Positions 1 to 10,713 of a DNA stretch of 64,000 bases are shown one piece after another. Location of the stretch: the NCBI GenBank assembly GCA_037447655.1, contig JBBHKE010001834.1, positions 140,043-204,042 on the forward strand, written 5' to 3'. The stretch's first letter is position 1. The number at the start of each line of letters is the position of its first letter. The position numbers and the translations under genes were made by a program. The notes beneath the pieces are model-generated. The model did not search any database. It was not told the DNA's origin and worked only from the letters and a program-made list of their open reading frames with translations. This DNA comes from Zygnema cylindricum (Eukaryota > Streptophyta > Zygnematophyceae > Zygnematales > Zygnemataceae).

Positions 1-424
1 TTTCCATTAGGGTAGAAATATCTGCATGGACTACTGAGTCTAAAGCTTTAGGGGAGTGTTGAAATTGAAAGCTTTAGTTCTCAGATAGATGAGGCTATGA
101 GGAGGAAGTTAAGGGTGAAAGGAGCAGCTGCTAGAGCTGCGGTGTCAAAATAGCGCAGCGTAGCAGCATAGCAGTACAAGCTGCATATTGTATTCATACT
201 GCGCTGCGATGTCGAACTAGCGCAGCGTAGCAGCAGAGAAGTACACGTTGCACTTTGTATTCATACTGCGCTGCGATGTCAAACTAGCGCAGCGTAGCAG
301 CATAGGAGTACACGCTGCACTTTGTATTCATACTGCGCTGCGATGTCAAACTAGCGCAGCGTAACAACATAGCATTACACGCTGCATATTTTTCTGGATG
401 CACGAAACTAAATTTTCGGGGAAG
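1..424 (+). repeat. Internal tail of an LTR element, with polypurine tracts
   Basis: No gene is seen. A purine run followed by TGTTGAAATTG at 51-67 looks like a PPT plus LTR start. A second PPT (TTTTCGGGGAAG, about 413-424) lies directly before the LTR at 425. The preceding ATGCACGAAACTAAATTTT closely matches the end of the internal region of element C at about 4519-4547. I infer that these are 3' parts of one or two elements whose bodies lie left of the window. Confidence 0.5.
151..402. repeat. 67-bp tandem repeat with internal hairpin, about 3.7 copies
   Basis: Units start at 151, 218, 285 and 352 with an exact 67-bp period; the fourth is incomplete. Each junction contains CGCTGCG followed about 12 bases later by CGCAGCG, which is its reverse complement, so each unit can form a short GC-rich hairpin in otherwise AT-rich DNA. 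Confidence 0.9.
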
Positions 425-1386
425 TGTTGTTTTGAAAAGTCAGTTTCGTGCGTAACTGCTAATTAGATTTAATATGGAGGTTTGAATAGATTCACGGATT
501 GGGGGAGCGAACGGATTGATAATTAAAGTTACGTAAAATACTCATTGAGTGGAGGGAACAAGCAATGACAAATGGACGATGGATCGCGAAGCGATCCGAT
601 GTAAAATAAACGGAATGTTGAAATAGGCGCCGCCGGTACGGAGCAGCTGCGACGCAGTTAAGTCAACGCAGTTGCGGCTATTTTTATGATACGTACGGAA
701 AGCGCAGCCGGCGCAACTAGCGTAGCTACGGATAATATGAATAGGATAGATTTGAAGTAATAATGATTAAATGATAGTGGTAGCTTAGTAGTTGCTTAGT
801 GGTAGCTTAGTTTCTGACATACGAAGAGTACGGTGTAAATATTATGTACAACAGAGGTTTGTCCTTTTGACTAGTTAGGTTATTAGAGTAGATACAGTAC
901 GGATGGTATGCCTCCGTACTCTGAGTATAACTTGCAGGACTTAGATTATTTTATGTATCGCAGTCAAGTTAATCAAAGCTATGGCAGACTGTTTTCTGCA
1001 TCTTTGACCTGTTGGTGTGATCACTCTGATTGGTGCTTTCATGTGAAACTTTGTGGAGTTATTCTATGATATAGAATCTATATGTGTGTGAAGTTTCATT
1101 GTATTCCAGTATCTCTGTAAGATTCTGTGATCAGTCTAAGTGGCTAGTTTGTGAAGCTGTCACCTACATTTGGGAAACTCTAGAGCTTATATCTTCTAGA
1201 TGCCTTGGTGGATTTGGCTGTAACTTTGAGAGTTTACAGTGTGTATGATATACTGCATATTGGTGTAGTTTGAGATCATTTTGTTTATTTTGGAGTAATC
1301 TGTGTCGTCTGAAACACAGCTGTTTTTGAGGTAGTCTGTGGGTGTTTCCGTGAGTAATCCATGGCTGAAATAAGCTATGGACAACA
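425..1386 (+). mobile_element. Copia-type LTR (family C), 3' LTR of a left-truncated element
   Basis: It starts TGTTGTTTTGAAAAG directly after a purine tract and ends GCTATGGACAACA, matching both ends of the LTR at 1923-2923. It is not followed by a primer-binding site, whereas the 1923-2923 copy is. This supports its reading as a 3' LTR. It contains no gene. Confidence 0.75.
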
Positions 1387-1922
1387 ATAAGATTACATTA
1401 GAGTAAAGTTAGACACTACCATAACATTGTTGACTTATTTAACGTACATAAGGTATCTAATCATATTACATTAGAGTACAGTTAGACATTACCTTACCTT
1501 ATCATTCTTTATAGTGCTATGATTGGTTAGATAGACAGTAGTATAATTTACTTGTAAAAATTTTAGGACTCAGGTATTTTCACGTATTCCTTGTACAAGG
1601 TTTCAAAGGGCATGTTTGTGCATTTTAAGGGATATTTTTTGGGCTATATCTTTTGGTTTAATTGAGCGTTTTGCTTCAAACTTTGTGGGTTGGCAACACA
1701 CACGGTAAAATGCATGTTGGTATAGTTTGGGGATGTTTGGCCATATTGTTTGTTTTATGCAGTGGGTCAAAGTTTGTATCTTGAGTGCTTTCTCTTTTGG
1801 TTCTGTGATGGCTTATGATTTAGCGGCGGTTGGTGCTGCTCCAGTTATCATAGAAAAACACGATACAATCCACGATAGACGACCGATGACAGCCTCACAC
1901 GTCGTAATGGCTATGTGCATTG
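1387..1922. other. Spacer without recognisable gene
   Basis: AT-rich DNA between two LTRs. A motif beginning ATTACATTAGAGTA and followed by GTTAGACA occurs twice (about 1392 and 1465). A 71-codon open stretch at 1727-1942 has no recognisable features and runs into the next LTR. Confidence 0.6.
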
Positions 1923-2923
1923 TGTTGTTTTTGAAAAGTTAGTTTCGTGCGTACGCAAAGTTTCATGCGTACGCGACGTTTCGTGCGTACTTGACAAGAT
2001 TATAATGCGTAAATACTGAGTGGATTTAATGTGGAGTTTCGAATAGATTAGCGGATTGGGGGAGTAATGGTACGAATTGTTTTTGTAAGGTACGGAATCA
2101 AACTGAGTGACACCAACCAACGCACATAATTTATGGAATGTGATGGAGAAATGGATAGCGGATCGCGAAGGGATTCGCTATAAAATGTAATAAATAGTTG
2201 AGTATGTACACCGACCGTACGAAATATAATGCGACAGGCGCCATTTATGAAAAACGACGTCGTCGGTACATGGAATCTATTTTTGGGAAAGGTGTATTTT
2301 ATACTTGACAGGCGCATTTATGGCAAAGTACATGGTTACATGTACGGACAAATTTGGATGGTTTGACGTCATTTTGTGAAGTGGACTTTTGGACCACGCG
2401 GCGTGATATCAACAATGCTGGATAAAGAGCTACTGACGACGAACAAAGCCCCCCATTATTTTAGCAGGAGAATTTTTCTAAATTTGATGTAAATATTGTG
2501 TACGGTTGACGGCGGGGTTTTTGTTTTGATAAGGTTTAGAATACCGGTCAACCACGGTAATTGTGGCACGGTGTAGATCAGCTGTAGGGTAACTTGTATA
2601 TGTAGGACTTAGAATATTTTTGGAGAGAGGAATTCCTTGTATGGAAAATTGCAAAGCAATTTTTGGGAGTTTTTTAATTGTAAGACCATTGTGATCTTTT
2701 GGCAAAACCTTCTGAAATTGTGCATGTAGTTTCTTTGGGTTTTTTTTTTTACTGTGGCAAATTTGTCGACATAGGTTGTGTCTCGTTTGCTAGGAGCTTC
2801 ATTGTGAAGCTGGTCATTTTGTGGGTTTTAGTGAGAGTTTGCTCTTTTGTGATTTGTTTTTTTTGGGGTAGTCTATGGTGCTTCCGAGGGTAAATCCATG
2901 GCTAAAAATTGCTATGGACAACA
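1923..2923 (+). repeat. 5' LTR of element C
   Basis: A 1001-bp LTR with TG...CA termini. It shares sequence with 425-1386 and with 4548-5197 plus 18102-18140. It keeps uninterrupted the site where element A inserted in the sister LTR (CCACGGTAATTGTG near 2559). Confidence 0.85.
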
Positions 2924-2937
2924 GGTTATGGGCCCAC
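2924..2937 (+). promoter_or_regulatory. Primer-binding site of element C (internal tRNA-iMet type)
   Basis: GGTTATGGGCCCAC lies directly after the LTR end ACAACA. Its complement, GTGGGCCCATAACC, is the anticodon arm of eukaryotic initiator tRNA-Met (anticodon CAU), not the tRNA 3' end. The same site occurs at elements A and B. Confidence 0.75.
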
Positions 2938-3014
2938 GCCCATGGCTACCCATATTGGATGAATCAATCTTACCCATATTTAATGGATTTGAATATTACT
3001 ATTAGAGGAGTATT

Positions 3015-4175
3015 ATGGAAGGCTACTTCAAGTTGAAGGTGCTAATGGATGTGGTGGATGGGACATGTGCTGAATCATCGGCTAGATGGGAGGAGAATAA
3101 CAATGAGTGTTTGCGGATTATCAAGCTATCGTTGACCGAGGAACTTGTAATGACTTACTTTAATCTGGAAAGTGCAGCTGAATTATGGAAGTGGTTAGAA
3201 CGTACATATTAAAAGACTTATATGTATCACTTGATGAGTAATGTTACAAAAATAGTGGAATATAAGTATGTTAGAGGTAGCATGTTGAAAAATTGTCTTA
3301 GTTTGCAAAGATTGTTTGTAGAAAATGATATTGCAGAATGAAACTTTAAAAATGCTCAACACGCTCTCTTATTAATGAAAGGATTACCTAGGGAATATAT
3401 GTGTAGTTTAGATAGATTAAAACAAGTTGACTAAAAGGATTGGAACTTACCTTTAGAAATCAGTTTTTTTTTAGATGAAGAGAAGAATAAAGAGGCTTTA
3501 AAGGATTAGGAAAATTTTCAGGGCATCAGATCACAGTGTCAAAAAAATAGAAAAGGTTGTGATTCAAAAAATTGTTTTTACTGTAATGATTTAGGGCATA
3601 CCTTCAGAGTATGTCCGTTCTATAAAAGAGCATGTGTCGCAAGAAATTTTAGAAACGGATGGGATGACAATCGAGTTCGACCCCCTACACGAAGGATTAC
3701 ACTTCCCGTCAATGAATTTGTATACTTGCCGACTGTTGTCTTTCGAAATATAGAAAATGAATAAGGAAGGGAAGATTTTGTTGTCACCGAAAATGGAGTG
3801 GAGAAATAGGAGACAGAAAAGGATTCGGTTTTTGTTGATTTTTGCGATTTTGCCGGCTAGAGATTTGTGAGTGATAAAGATTTACAAGAGAAAGAGGTTA
3901 TTGAAGTGAGAATAGTTGGAGGAAATAATGGTCACTTGGAAGTGGAAACTGAAAATAATTTGCATAAGGAGATTAATGCACTTAGAGAAGGACAGAGAAA
4001 AGGTGTTCAGAATATTGGGGTACGAGAGGAAGTTTATAATATTGGAAAAAAAATAAAAATGCAAAAATTGATGAAATACGAAAATAATAAATAGGAAAAT
4101 GAGGAAAAGAAGTAGAATTCAAAGGTTCGACCGTAGAAGAAAACATGTGCAAAAAGTGGTCAAAAAGAAACAACG
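3015..4175 (+). pseudogene. gag of element C, one frame with ten in-frame stops
   Basis: The frame starts at ATG 3015 with a Copia-type Gag N-terminus (WEENN...IIKLSL...ELWKWLERTY). It continues to a CCHC zinc knuckle (CFYCNDLGHTFRVC, codons 187-200), which would bind retroelement RNA. I followed the frame codon by codon for 1161 nt and saw no frameshift. It contains ten stops: TAA at 3210, 3432, 3762; TGA at 3339; TAG at 3507, 3807, 3858, 4092, 4113, 4134. Nine of the ten are TAR. The C-terminal part is Lys/Glu-rich. As read with the standard code, it is a dead gag. Confidence 0.8.
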
Positions 4176-4547
4176 TGAAAAGTAATTTTACGGAGGTAAG
4201 TTACCTTTAACATTCACTAACTTTTATGGAATATCGAACTTAACATTTTGAATTTTGAAATCGGTTGAAAATGAAAGTTTTTTTTGACCTAGAAAGAAGC
4301 AGCGGAATAAATTGTGTGTCTAGGAAGAACGGATTTTGGAAAAGTTGGTAGGCAGCGGAAGCAATGGTGGAACAAGAAGGGAAAATTGGTCAGAGGTAGT
4401 TGGCGGATTTAGCTAGAGGAGGCAGCTTAAGGAGGCAGTTGGAAAAGACTTGTGACAACTGATGGAGGAGACGTGTGAAAGCTGATTGCGTGTGTGACAC
4501 CTCGTGACGTGGCTTCATGAATGCACGAAACTAAATTTTTTGGGGAG

Positions 4548-5197
4548 TGTTGTTTTTGAAAAGTTATTTTCGTGCGTACGCGAAGTTCTATGCGTACGCA
4601 ACGTTTCGTGCGTACTTAACAAGATTTTAATACGTAGTACTTACTGGATTTGCTATACAAATTCGAATGGATTCGCGGATTGCGGGAGTAATGGTAAAAT
4701 TTGTTTTTGTAACGTACGGAATCAAACTGAGTGACGCGAACCAACGCACGTAATTTATGGAATGTGTTAGAGAAATGGACGGCGGATCCCGAAGCGGTTT
4801 GCTATGAAATATACAAAATAGTTGAGTATGTACGCCGGGTGTACAAAACATAATACGACAGGCGACATTTATGAAAAAGGATGGCGCCGATACATAGAAT
4901 ATATTTTTGGGAAACGTGTACTTTATACTTGACATGCGCATTTATGGCGAAGTACACAGTTGCAGTACAAACAAAATTGGATGGTTTAAGGTCATTTCGT
5001 GAAATGGACTTTTGGACCACGCGGCGCGATATCAACGGTGCTGGATAAATACCTACGGACGGCAAACAAAGGTCGCTGTTATTTTAGCGGCATTTTTAGC
5101 GACAAACGTTTTTTAGATTTTGATCTAAATATTGTGTACAACTCACGGAGGGGGTTTTTATTTTGATAAGGTTTAGAAAATCGATCAACCACGGTAA
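4548..5197 (+). repeat. 3' LTR of element C, first part
   Basis: It begins TGTTGTTTTTGAAAAG after the purine tract TTTTTTGGGGAG and is alignable by eye with 1923-2570. It ends at GGTAA (5193-5197), which is the target site duplicated by element A. Confidence 0.85.
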
Positions 5198-6185
5198 TGC
5201 AATTATGTGACCTCCATAGGTGCACATAAACTGTAGCTTATTTGAAACAATCTAGGATAATTTGAAATGCCTTTCTTCCCTTTAAATCAACTGCGTCCCA
5301 AGTAGGCAAAGATTATGGTTGCCTTCACCCATATGAAGGTTGGACTCCCCTAAGCCCTATGTAAAAAGAATCATTGAAAAACGCCCTACTAGGCGATTAG
5401 ATTTCAAATGGAAAAGATGCCCTATTTTATACAAGCTCTCACACAAAGATGCGGCTATATACTAGAAAAACTCCAAGTCCAAGTACCCCTCTCTAAATCC
5501 CCTTCCACTGATGTACGAATCATATGAAAAGACTGTACAGTACAAGAAAGTACAGCTGCCGATGTACTTCTAGTACGGCCATTGTACGATATGGCCATAA
5601 AGGGGACACCTGTCACCTTTGGACTTGTCTCCGGGTTTCCTACAAACCATGTAATCGAATGACGAGGCGCCACGTGGCACTTAGTGACACAATGCCCGAA
5701 AATACCAAAATGTTTATTCCAAAATATCGGATTGAATAGCAGCCGTCCGATGTTAACCGGCTTTTAATGTGCGCCGCTGAAATTAGTCGACCGTCTGCAT
5801 ATAGAAGTATTCTAATTGTCTCTATGTTTACAGTTGTATAAATCCGTCAATCAGCTTAATCCGCCAGTACTAGTTTAAATAGTTATCACACCATATATAT
5901 CATAGCACTGGTCGTGGACTATAGGACAACGCTACCGACTACTAGCTACTGACTATAGGGACCAGGATCAAATCCTTGGTCTATCGGTCTTTTTGCTAAC
6001 GGCTAGTCTATCTTCCTCTTTTGGCTGCTTAGGCAGCCATGGCTCCATCTCTCTCTCTGACCAGTCATGAGTAACTACAACAAGTATTACAACTTGGGAG
6101 AGAGAGAGTGGAGCCTAACCATTAAATATATCACCTTTTACTTTATATCCCGACCTATAAAATACATAAAACTCATTTTTCAACA
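5198..6185 (-). repeat. 3' LTR of element A
   Basis: 988 bp. On the minus strand it starts TGTTGAAAAATGAG after the purine tract AAAATAATGGAAG (6186-6198), and it ends ATTGCA. It aligns with 17063-18096. Confidence 0.85.
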
Positions 6186-6198
6186 CTTCCATTATTTT

Positions 6199-9100
6199 CT
6201 AGTCACTCTTTTCTTTAAGTCCACATTTTTCCCTACAATATTTTAGCTTAAGATATGGAACTATTTTTTTCATCATGTCAGCCACCAATTCCCTATATGG
6301 TTTGTACTCCAAACTCACAATTTTTTTTTCCACCTTTTCTCTTACAAAGTTTAGTCTTATATCCATATGTTTAGCTTTAAAGTGGTGCTTTGGCTTTGTT
6401 GCAATTGTAATGGCAGCTTGGTTGTCACAAAACATTTTGTGAACTCCAACCTTCATGAATCAAGTTCTTGCAAGAGTAACTTCACCCACATTAGTTCTTT
6501 TAGAGCAGAACAAGAAGCCATATACTCAGCCTCCATTGTAGACTGAGCAACCACCTTTTTCTGCTTGTTGCTCCAGCAGCATGCACCATTTCCAACATAC
6601 AAAACACATCCAGATGTGCACCTCCTCATGGGAGCATCCCCATAACTGGCATCACTCCAAGTGGTGATGTCAGTATTCTCCCTGCTCAGATGCAACCAAA
6701 GACCCGTGGTTCCTATCAAGTATGTGATAACCCTTTAAGCCGCCTCCCAGTCTCTCTTTCAATGATCATTAAGACTCTTACTGAGGACTCCAACAGCTGC
6801 AGCTATGTCCGATTTTGTATAGTTTATGAAATAAATCAGACTTCCTACAATCTGTGTGTAAGGGATTGACTTCATAAAGTGTTTCTCTTCTAGACTCATT
6901 TTTTTTATCAAGGATAACTACACCTCGTTTTACTCTCCCATCACTTACTTTCTTCAAGTTTATGGGAGTGGTACAACTGTTTGCCTTATCCATTTGAAAC
7001 TTCTCTAACATGTTTTCGATTGCCTCTTTTTGAGTTAATCAGATTATTTTTTTCTCTCTATCTTTTTCCATCTAAATTCCTAAGGTATAATCTTGCCTCT
7101 CCTAAATCTTTCATGTCAAATTTGCTCCTTTAACTTATTTATCTTTTCCATGGACTTATTTAATACCAGCAGATCATCTGCATAGATGGCAATAAAAATC
7201 ACTCCCTCCTAATCCTCAAATATGTAAATTGAGTGGTCATAGCTGATTCTGACATATCCTTGATTGGTTAGGAATTCATCCAGTTTCTTATTCCATTGTC
7301 TAAGAGCCTGTTTAAACCGATACAAAGACTTGATAAGTCGGCAGACTTTACTCTCTTCTCTTTCTTCCACAAATCCTTCTAGTTATTTCATGAAAATCTC
7401 TTCTTCTAGCTCACCATTGAGGAAGGCACTTTTAATATCCATCTAATGGATCTCCATGTATTCCACTGCTACTAGACTAAGGAGAATCTTTACTGAGGGA
7501 AAGCGTACAACTGGTGCAAAGGTCTTTTCATAGTCAATTCCCTACTTTTGAGTGAAACCCTTTGCTACTAATTTTGCTTTACACCTCTCAATTGTATTAT
7601 TTAGATTTAGTTTTAGTTTAAACACCCATTTACACCCAATTGGTTTTCGGGCAAACCATTTATTCTCATATATCGGTTTCCATAATGGAAGCTATCTCAT
7701 CATTAATGGCTCTAACCCATCTGTCCTTCTTAGGAGTGTTTACTGCCTCTGAGTAAGTCTGGGTTCATTGGCAAGTGACAGTTTTGTTACCTTGTTTGTT
7801 GCCAAATTTTCATGCAACTTTTTGGTGCTCCTCGCCCTCCCTCAAACTCGAAGGCAGAAATGGATGGTAATTTGGGGTTTCTCTGAACCACTTCATCTGC
7901 TATCTTATTTTTGGAGTCAGATTCTTCTTGCTCTTCCTCTGAGTGAGCTGGTAGTTGCGGATATAATAGTGGCTCGCTCTCGGTGTGAGTTACTTCTGAA
8001 TCTGCAGTGATCTGTTGATTTATGTTGCTGTCAGGCAGATCTAAATTTACTTCACTTTCTGATTCAAATCTGACCCTGATATTTTTTAAATACTTGAAGG
8101 GATCTACAGATTTTTCCTTCATCCATCACCCCTGGATGTTTCACCATAATAATGTCTTGCTTTCCTAGATCAAACACTGTATACCCTTTGACATCTTCAT
8201 CATACCCCACTAAGTATCTACGTTTTCATCGAGCATCCAGTATCCAGTTAGATTTATCAGTGTTCAAACTATATACTTGACTTCCAAATACCTTTAGATG
8301 AGACACATCTGGCATCATACTGACCCATCTCTCATACGGTGTTTTCCCTTTGATAGTTGAGGTAAGAACTTTATTCTTAATATAGTTTGCACAATTCATA
8401 GCTTCTGCCCAGAAGTGTCTTCCTATTTTGTTATCTGTTAGCATACTCCGAGCACTGTCACCTAAAGTTGTGTTCAACCTTTCAACTACACCATTCTATT
8501 CTAGATTATTTAGAACCATCTTTTGGTGTTGCACTCCCTCATCTTTTAAGAACTCATCAAACTTATTAGATGTGTACTCCCCCCCATTATCACTCCTAAT
8601 TCTCTTAATAAGAGTTCCATGAAGCTTTTCACTCAAACTTTGTACTCTTTAAAGTATACCGGTGCCTCAGACTTTGAATTAAGAAAATTAACTCTCGAGT
8701 ATCTAGATTAATCATCAGCTATAGTGAGCATGAATCTTTTCCCTCCCACTGAGGGCACTCTGGCTAGTCCCCAAATATCTGTGTGGACCAGATCAATATC
8801 TTTTCTCATTTATATGTAGCAAATTTGGGAAAGAGGAATCTGTGGGCCTTACGTTGGGCACATCCGCCACAATCACTCATCATTTCATTATCCCCAAACT
8901 CAATATCTTCCACTACTCCTAGCCTTTTCATTTCATCCAATCTGTCTAATGCACCTCACCCAAACGTTTATGCCATATCATGATATCAAGGACACCAACA
9001 TAATAACTCTTTTCTTTTGATTACTCATGTTCAGCCTAAACATTCTTTGGCTACTGTTCTCAGCTGTAAAGTAGATCTTATCATCATACTTAGGTGTTAT

Positions 9101-9240
9101 GACTCCTTTCTTAGTGTAGGTCTTAAAGTCTTTGTCATCCAAAACAGAAGTTGAGATAAGATTATTTCTCAACTGAGGTACGTAAGGCACATCTGAGAAA
9201 GTGACTATGGAAGTATGACTTTCCACTAGTACTTTGAGAT
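6199..9240 (-). pseudogene. Copia pol remnant of element A (integrase end, RT, RNase H)
   Basis: Broken minus-strand reading frames match the pol of element B piece by piece. These are the protease/pre-integrase region (8978-9226), integrase tail (8226-8477, AEAMNCANYIKNKVL), linker (7787-8122), reverse transcriptase (about 7020-7600), and RNase H (6199-6719, with WSDASYGD and STMEAEYMASC). The polymerase active-site motif near 7170-7195 reads YADD instead of the YVDD seen in element B. Several frameshifts and stops separate the pieces, so no functional polyprotein is possible. Confidence 0.85.
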
Positions 9241-9269
9241 CTACTTATCCCACTAAGTCAGTAGTTAGT

Positions 9270-9274
9270 ACTCT
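9270..9274. repeat. Target site duplication ACTCT (left) of element B
   Basis: ACTCT directly before the LTR start. The same five bases follow the other LTR at 15807-15811. Confidence 0.85.
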
Positions 9275-10322
9275 TTAAACTCTGAGACCTCCATAAGTCC
9301 TCAGAGTGGACAGCTTCCAAGAAGCCTCTAGAATAATCCTGACCCCTTTGTGTTTAAGCAAAAATAACTGCCACCCTGGCAGACAAAAACTCTGACCAAC
9401 TTCACCCCTGTGAAGGCAAGACTCCCCTGAGTCGATAGCAAAAAGAATCTCTAAATTTGCTCCCCTGAGCAGTAAGTTATGGAGGGTCAAAGTTGACCTT
9501 TTGTACAGAAGCTCTCTGGGAGAGGGGGTCCTATCTTCTAATTTTTCTAAGTCCTATCTCTCTCACAGACTTTATCTACTGATATACGGAACCAATCAGA
9601 ATTGGGTTCTGTACGCAAAAGTACAGCTGCCGGTGTACTTTATGTACGGACATTGTACGATATGGCAAAATGTCGACACATGTCAAATCCGGATTCGGTG
9701 CCATAATCTCCGGAGATTCCACAATCCAACGGAATTTCGCCACGCGTCATCCGATGTGGCGATGGCCACAAACCGCCGAAATCTTCCTCCGCGATCTCGG
9801 CGCTAATCCCGGCCGTCCGATTAAATTCGGCTTTAATCGTAGCCGTAATAAATACATGCGCGGTATTTGTTTCATTTACGAAACAAATGCGCGGTACTGA
9901 TTTTTGTCCGTACCGTAAGTCGTACATTATATATTACTGGATCTATGTATCCCGTAATTCATTTCAGTTAAATGGTTTATCGCACGTATACATATTTAAA
10001 TAAATATCAAACTATATGATACGTAACACTACCGCTAGACTAAACGGCTAAGGCTACCGGCTATTTCCTGCCTGCCGGCCGGTAGGTACAAGGATCAAAT
10101 CCTGCCGCCGGCATATACCTTTTAATTAAACAAATAAACCCTAATATAGAATTCTCGTAAACCTCAGGATAGCCAAGGTAGCCATGGCTCTAGCTTCCTC
10201 TCCAATTTCTCAGTGACTGCGACAAGTTTGAGAGTTGGAGAGAGAAGTTAGAGATAGACTGCCTCGACTTCTATATTTCTTTTCAGACCTAGAAAATACT
10301 AATAAAACCATTAGTTTCTACA
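9275..10322 (-). repeat. 3' LTR of element B
   Basis: 1048 bp. On the minus strand it starts TGTAGAAACTAATGG. The plus-strand left end reads TTAAACTC where the partner LTR has TGAAACTC, so its terminal CA is mutated. Confidence 0.9.
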
Positions 10323-10335
10323 CTCCCCTTATTTT

Positions 10336-10674
10336 CTAGTCAATCTTTAATTTCAGACCACACTTCTCCCTGCAAAAAATTAGCTTAGGGGAAGGCACAA
10401 GTTTGGTCATCATATCTGCTACCATCTCACTATCTGGTCTGTACTCTAAACTGAATATTTTGTTTTCTACTTTCTCTCTAACAAAGCTGAGTCTGATGTC
10501 CATGTGTTTGGCTTTAAAATGGTGTTTAGGATTGGCAGAAATAGCGATTGCTGCCTGATTATCACAAAATATTTTATGCACACCAGTCTTAAAGTGACCA
10601 AGCTCACCAAGCAAAGACTTGACCCACATCAATTCTTTTACAGCAGAGCAAGAGGCCATATACTCAGCCTCCAT
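10336..10674 (-). pseudogene. RNase H C-terminal part of element B pol
   Basis: Begins at STMEAEYMASC and continues in the same frame as the upstream pol. It is separated from it only by a TGA codon at 10714-10716 plus 13 codons. The region includes FCDNQAAIAI and HIDIR-type motifs (HMDIRLSFVREKV) of Copia RNase H. In element A the position of the TGA is a Cys codon. Confidence 0.85.
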
Positions 10675-10713
10675 GGTGGACTGAGCAATAACCTTCTGCT
10701 GTTTGCTACTCCA

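Larger units (their letters stand above)
1923..5197 (+). mobile_element. Element C: gag-only Copia-like retrotransposon, left part
   Basis: The 5' LTR is 1923-2923 (TGTTG...ACAACA). A PBS-like sequence follows at 2924-2937, then a gag region of about 1.2 kb and a PPT (about 4536-4547). The 3' LTR starts at 4548 and is broken off at 5197 by element A. The 42-bp continuation of this LTR is found at 18102-18140, on the other side of element A. No protease, integrase or reverse transcriptase is present in the 1.6-kb interior, so the element is non-autonomous and would depend on enzymes from relatives. Confidence 0.85.

Noticed and set aside
151-402. CRISPR-like array
   Set aside because: There are no unique spacers: the entire 67-bp unit repeats, and the setting is eukaryotic.
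3015-4175. Nuclear code with TAA/TAG read as glutamine, as in some ulvophyte algae
   Set aside because: RPN1 has 905 codons without internal TAR, uses CAA/CAG for Gln and ends with TAG at the expected length; the SGNH gene ends with TAA. The TARs are confined to a transposon.
7787-8122. Independent gene for an acidic protein
   Set aside because: It corresponds to the variable linker between integrase and RT of element A.
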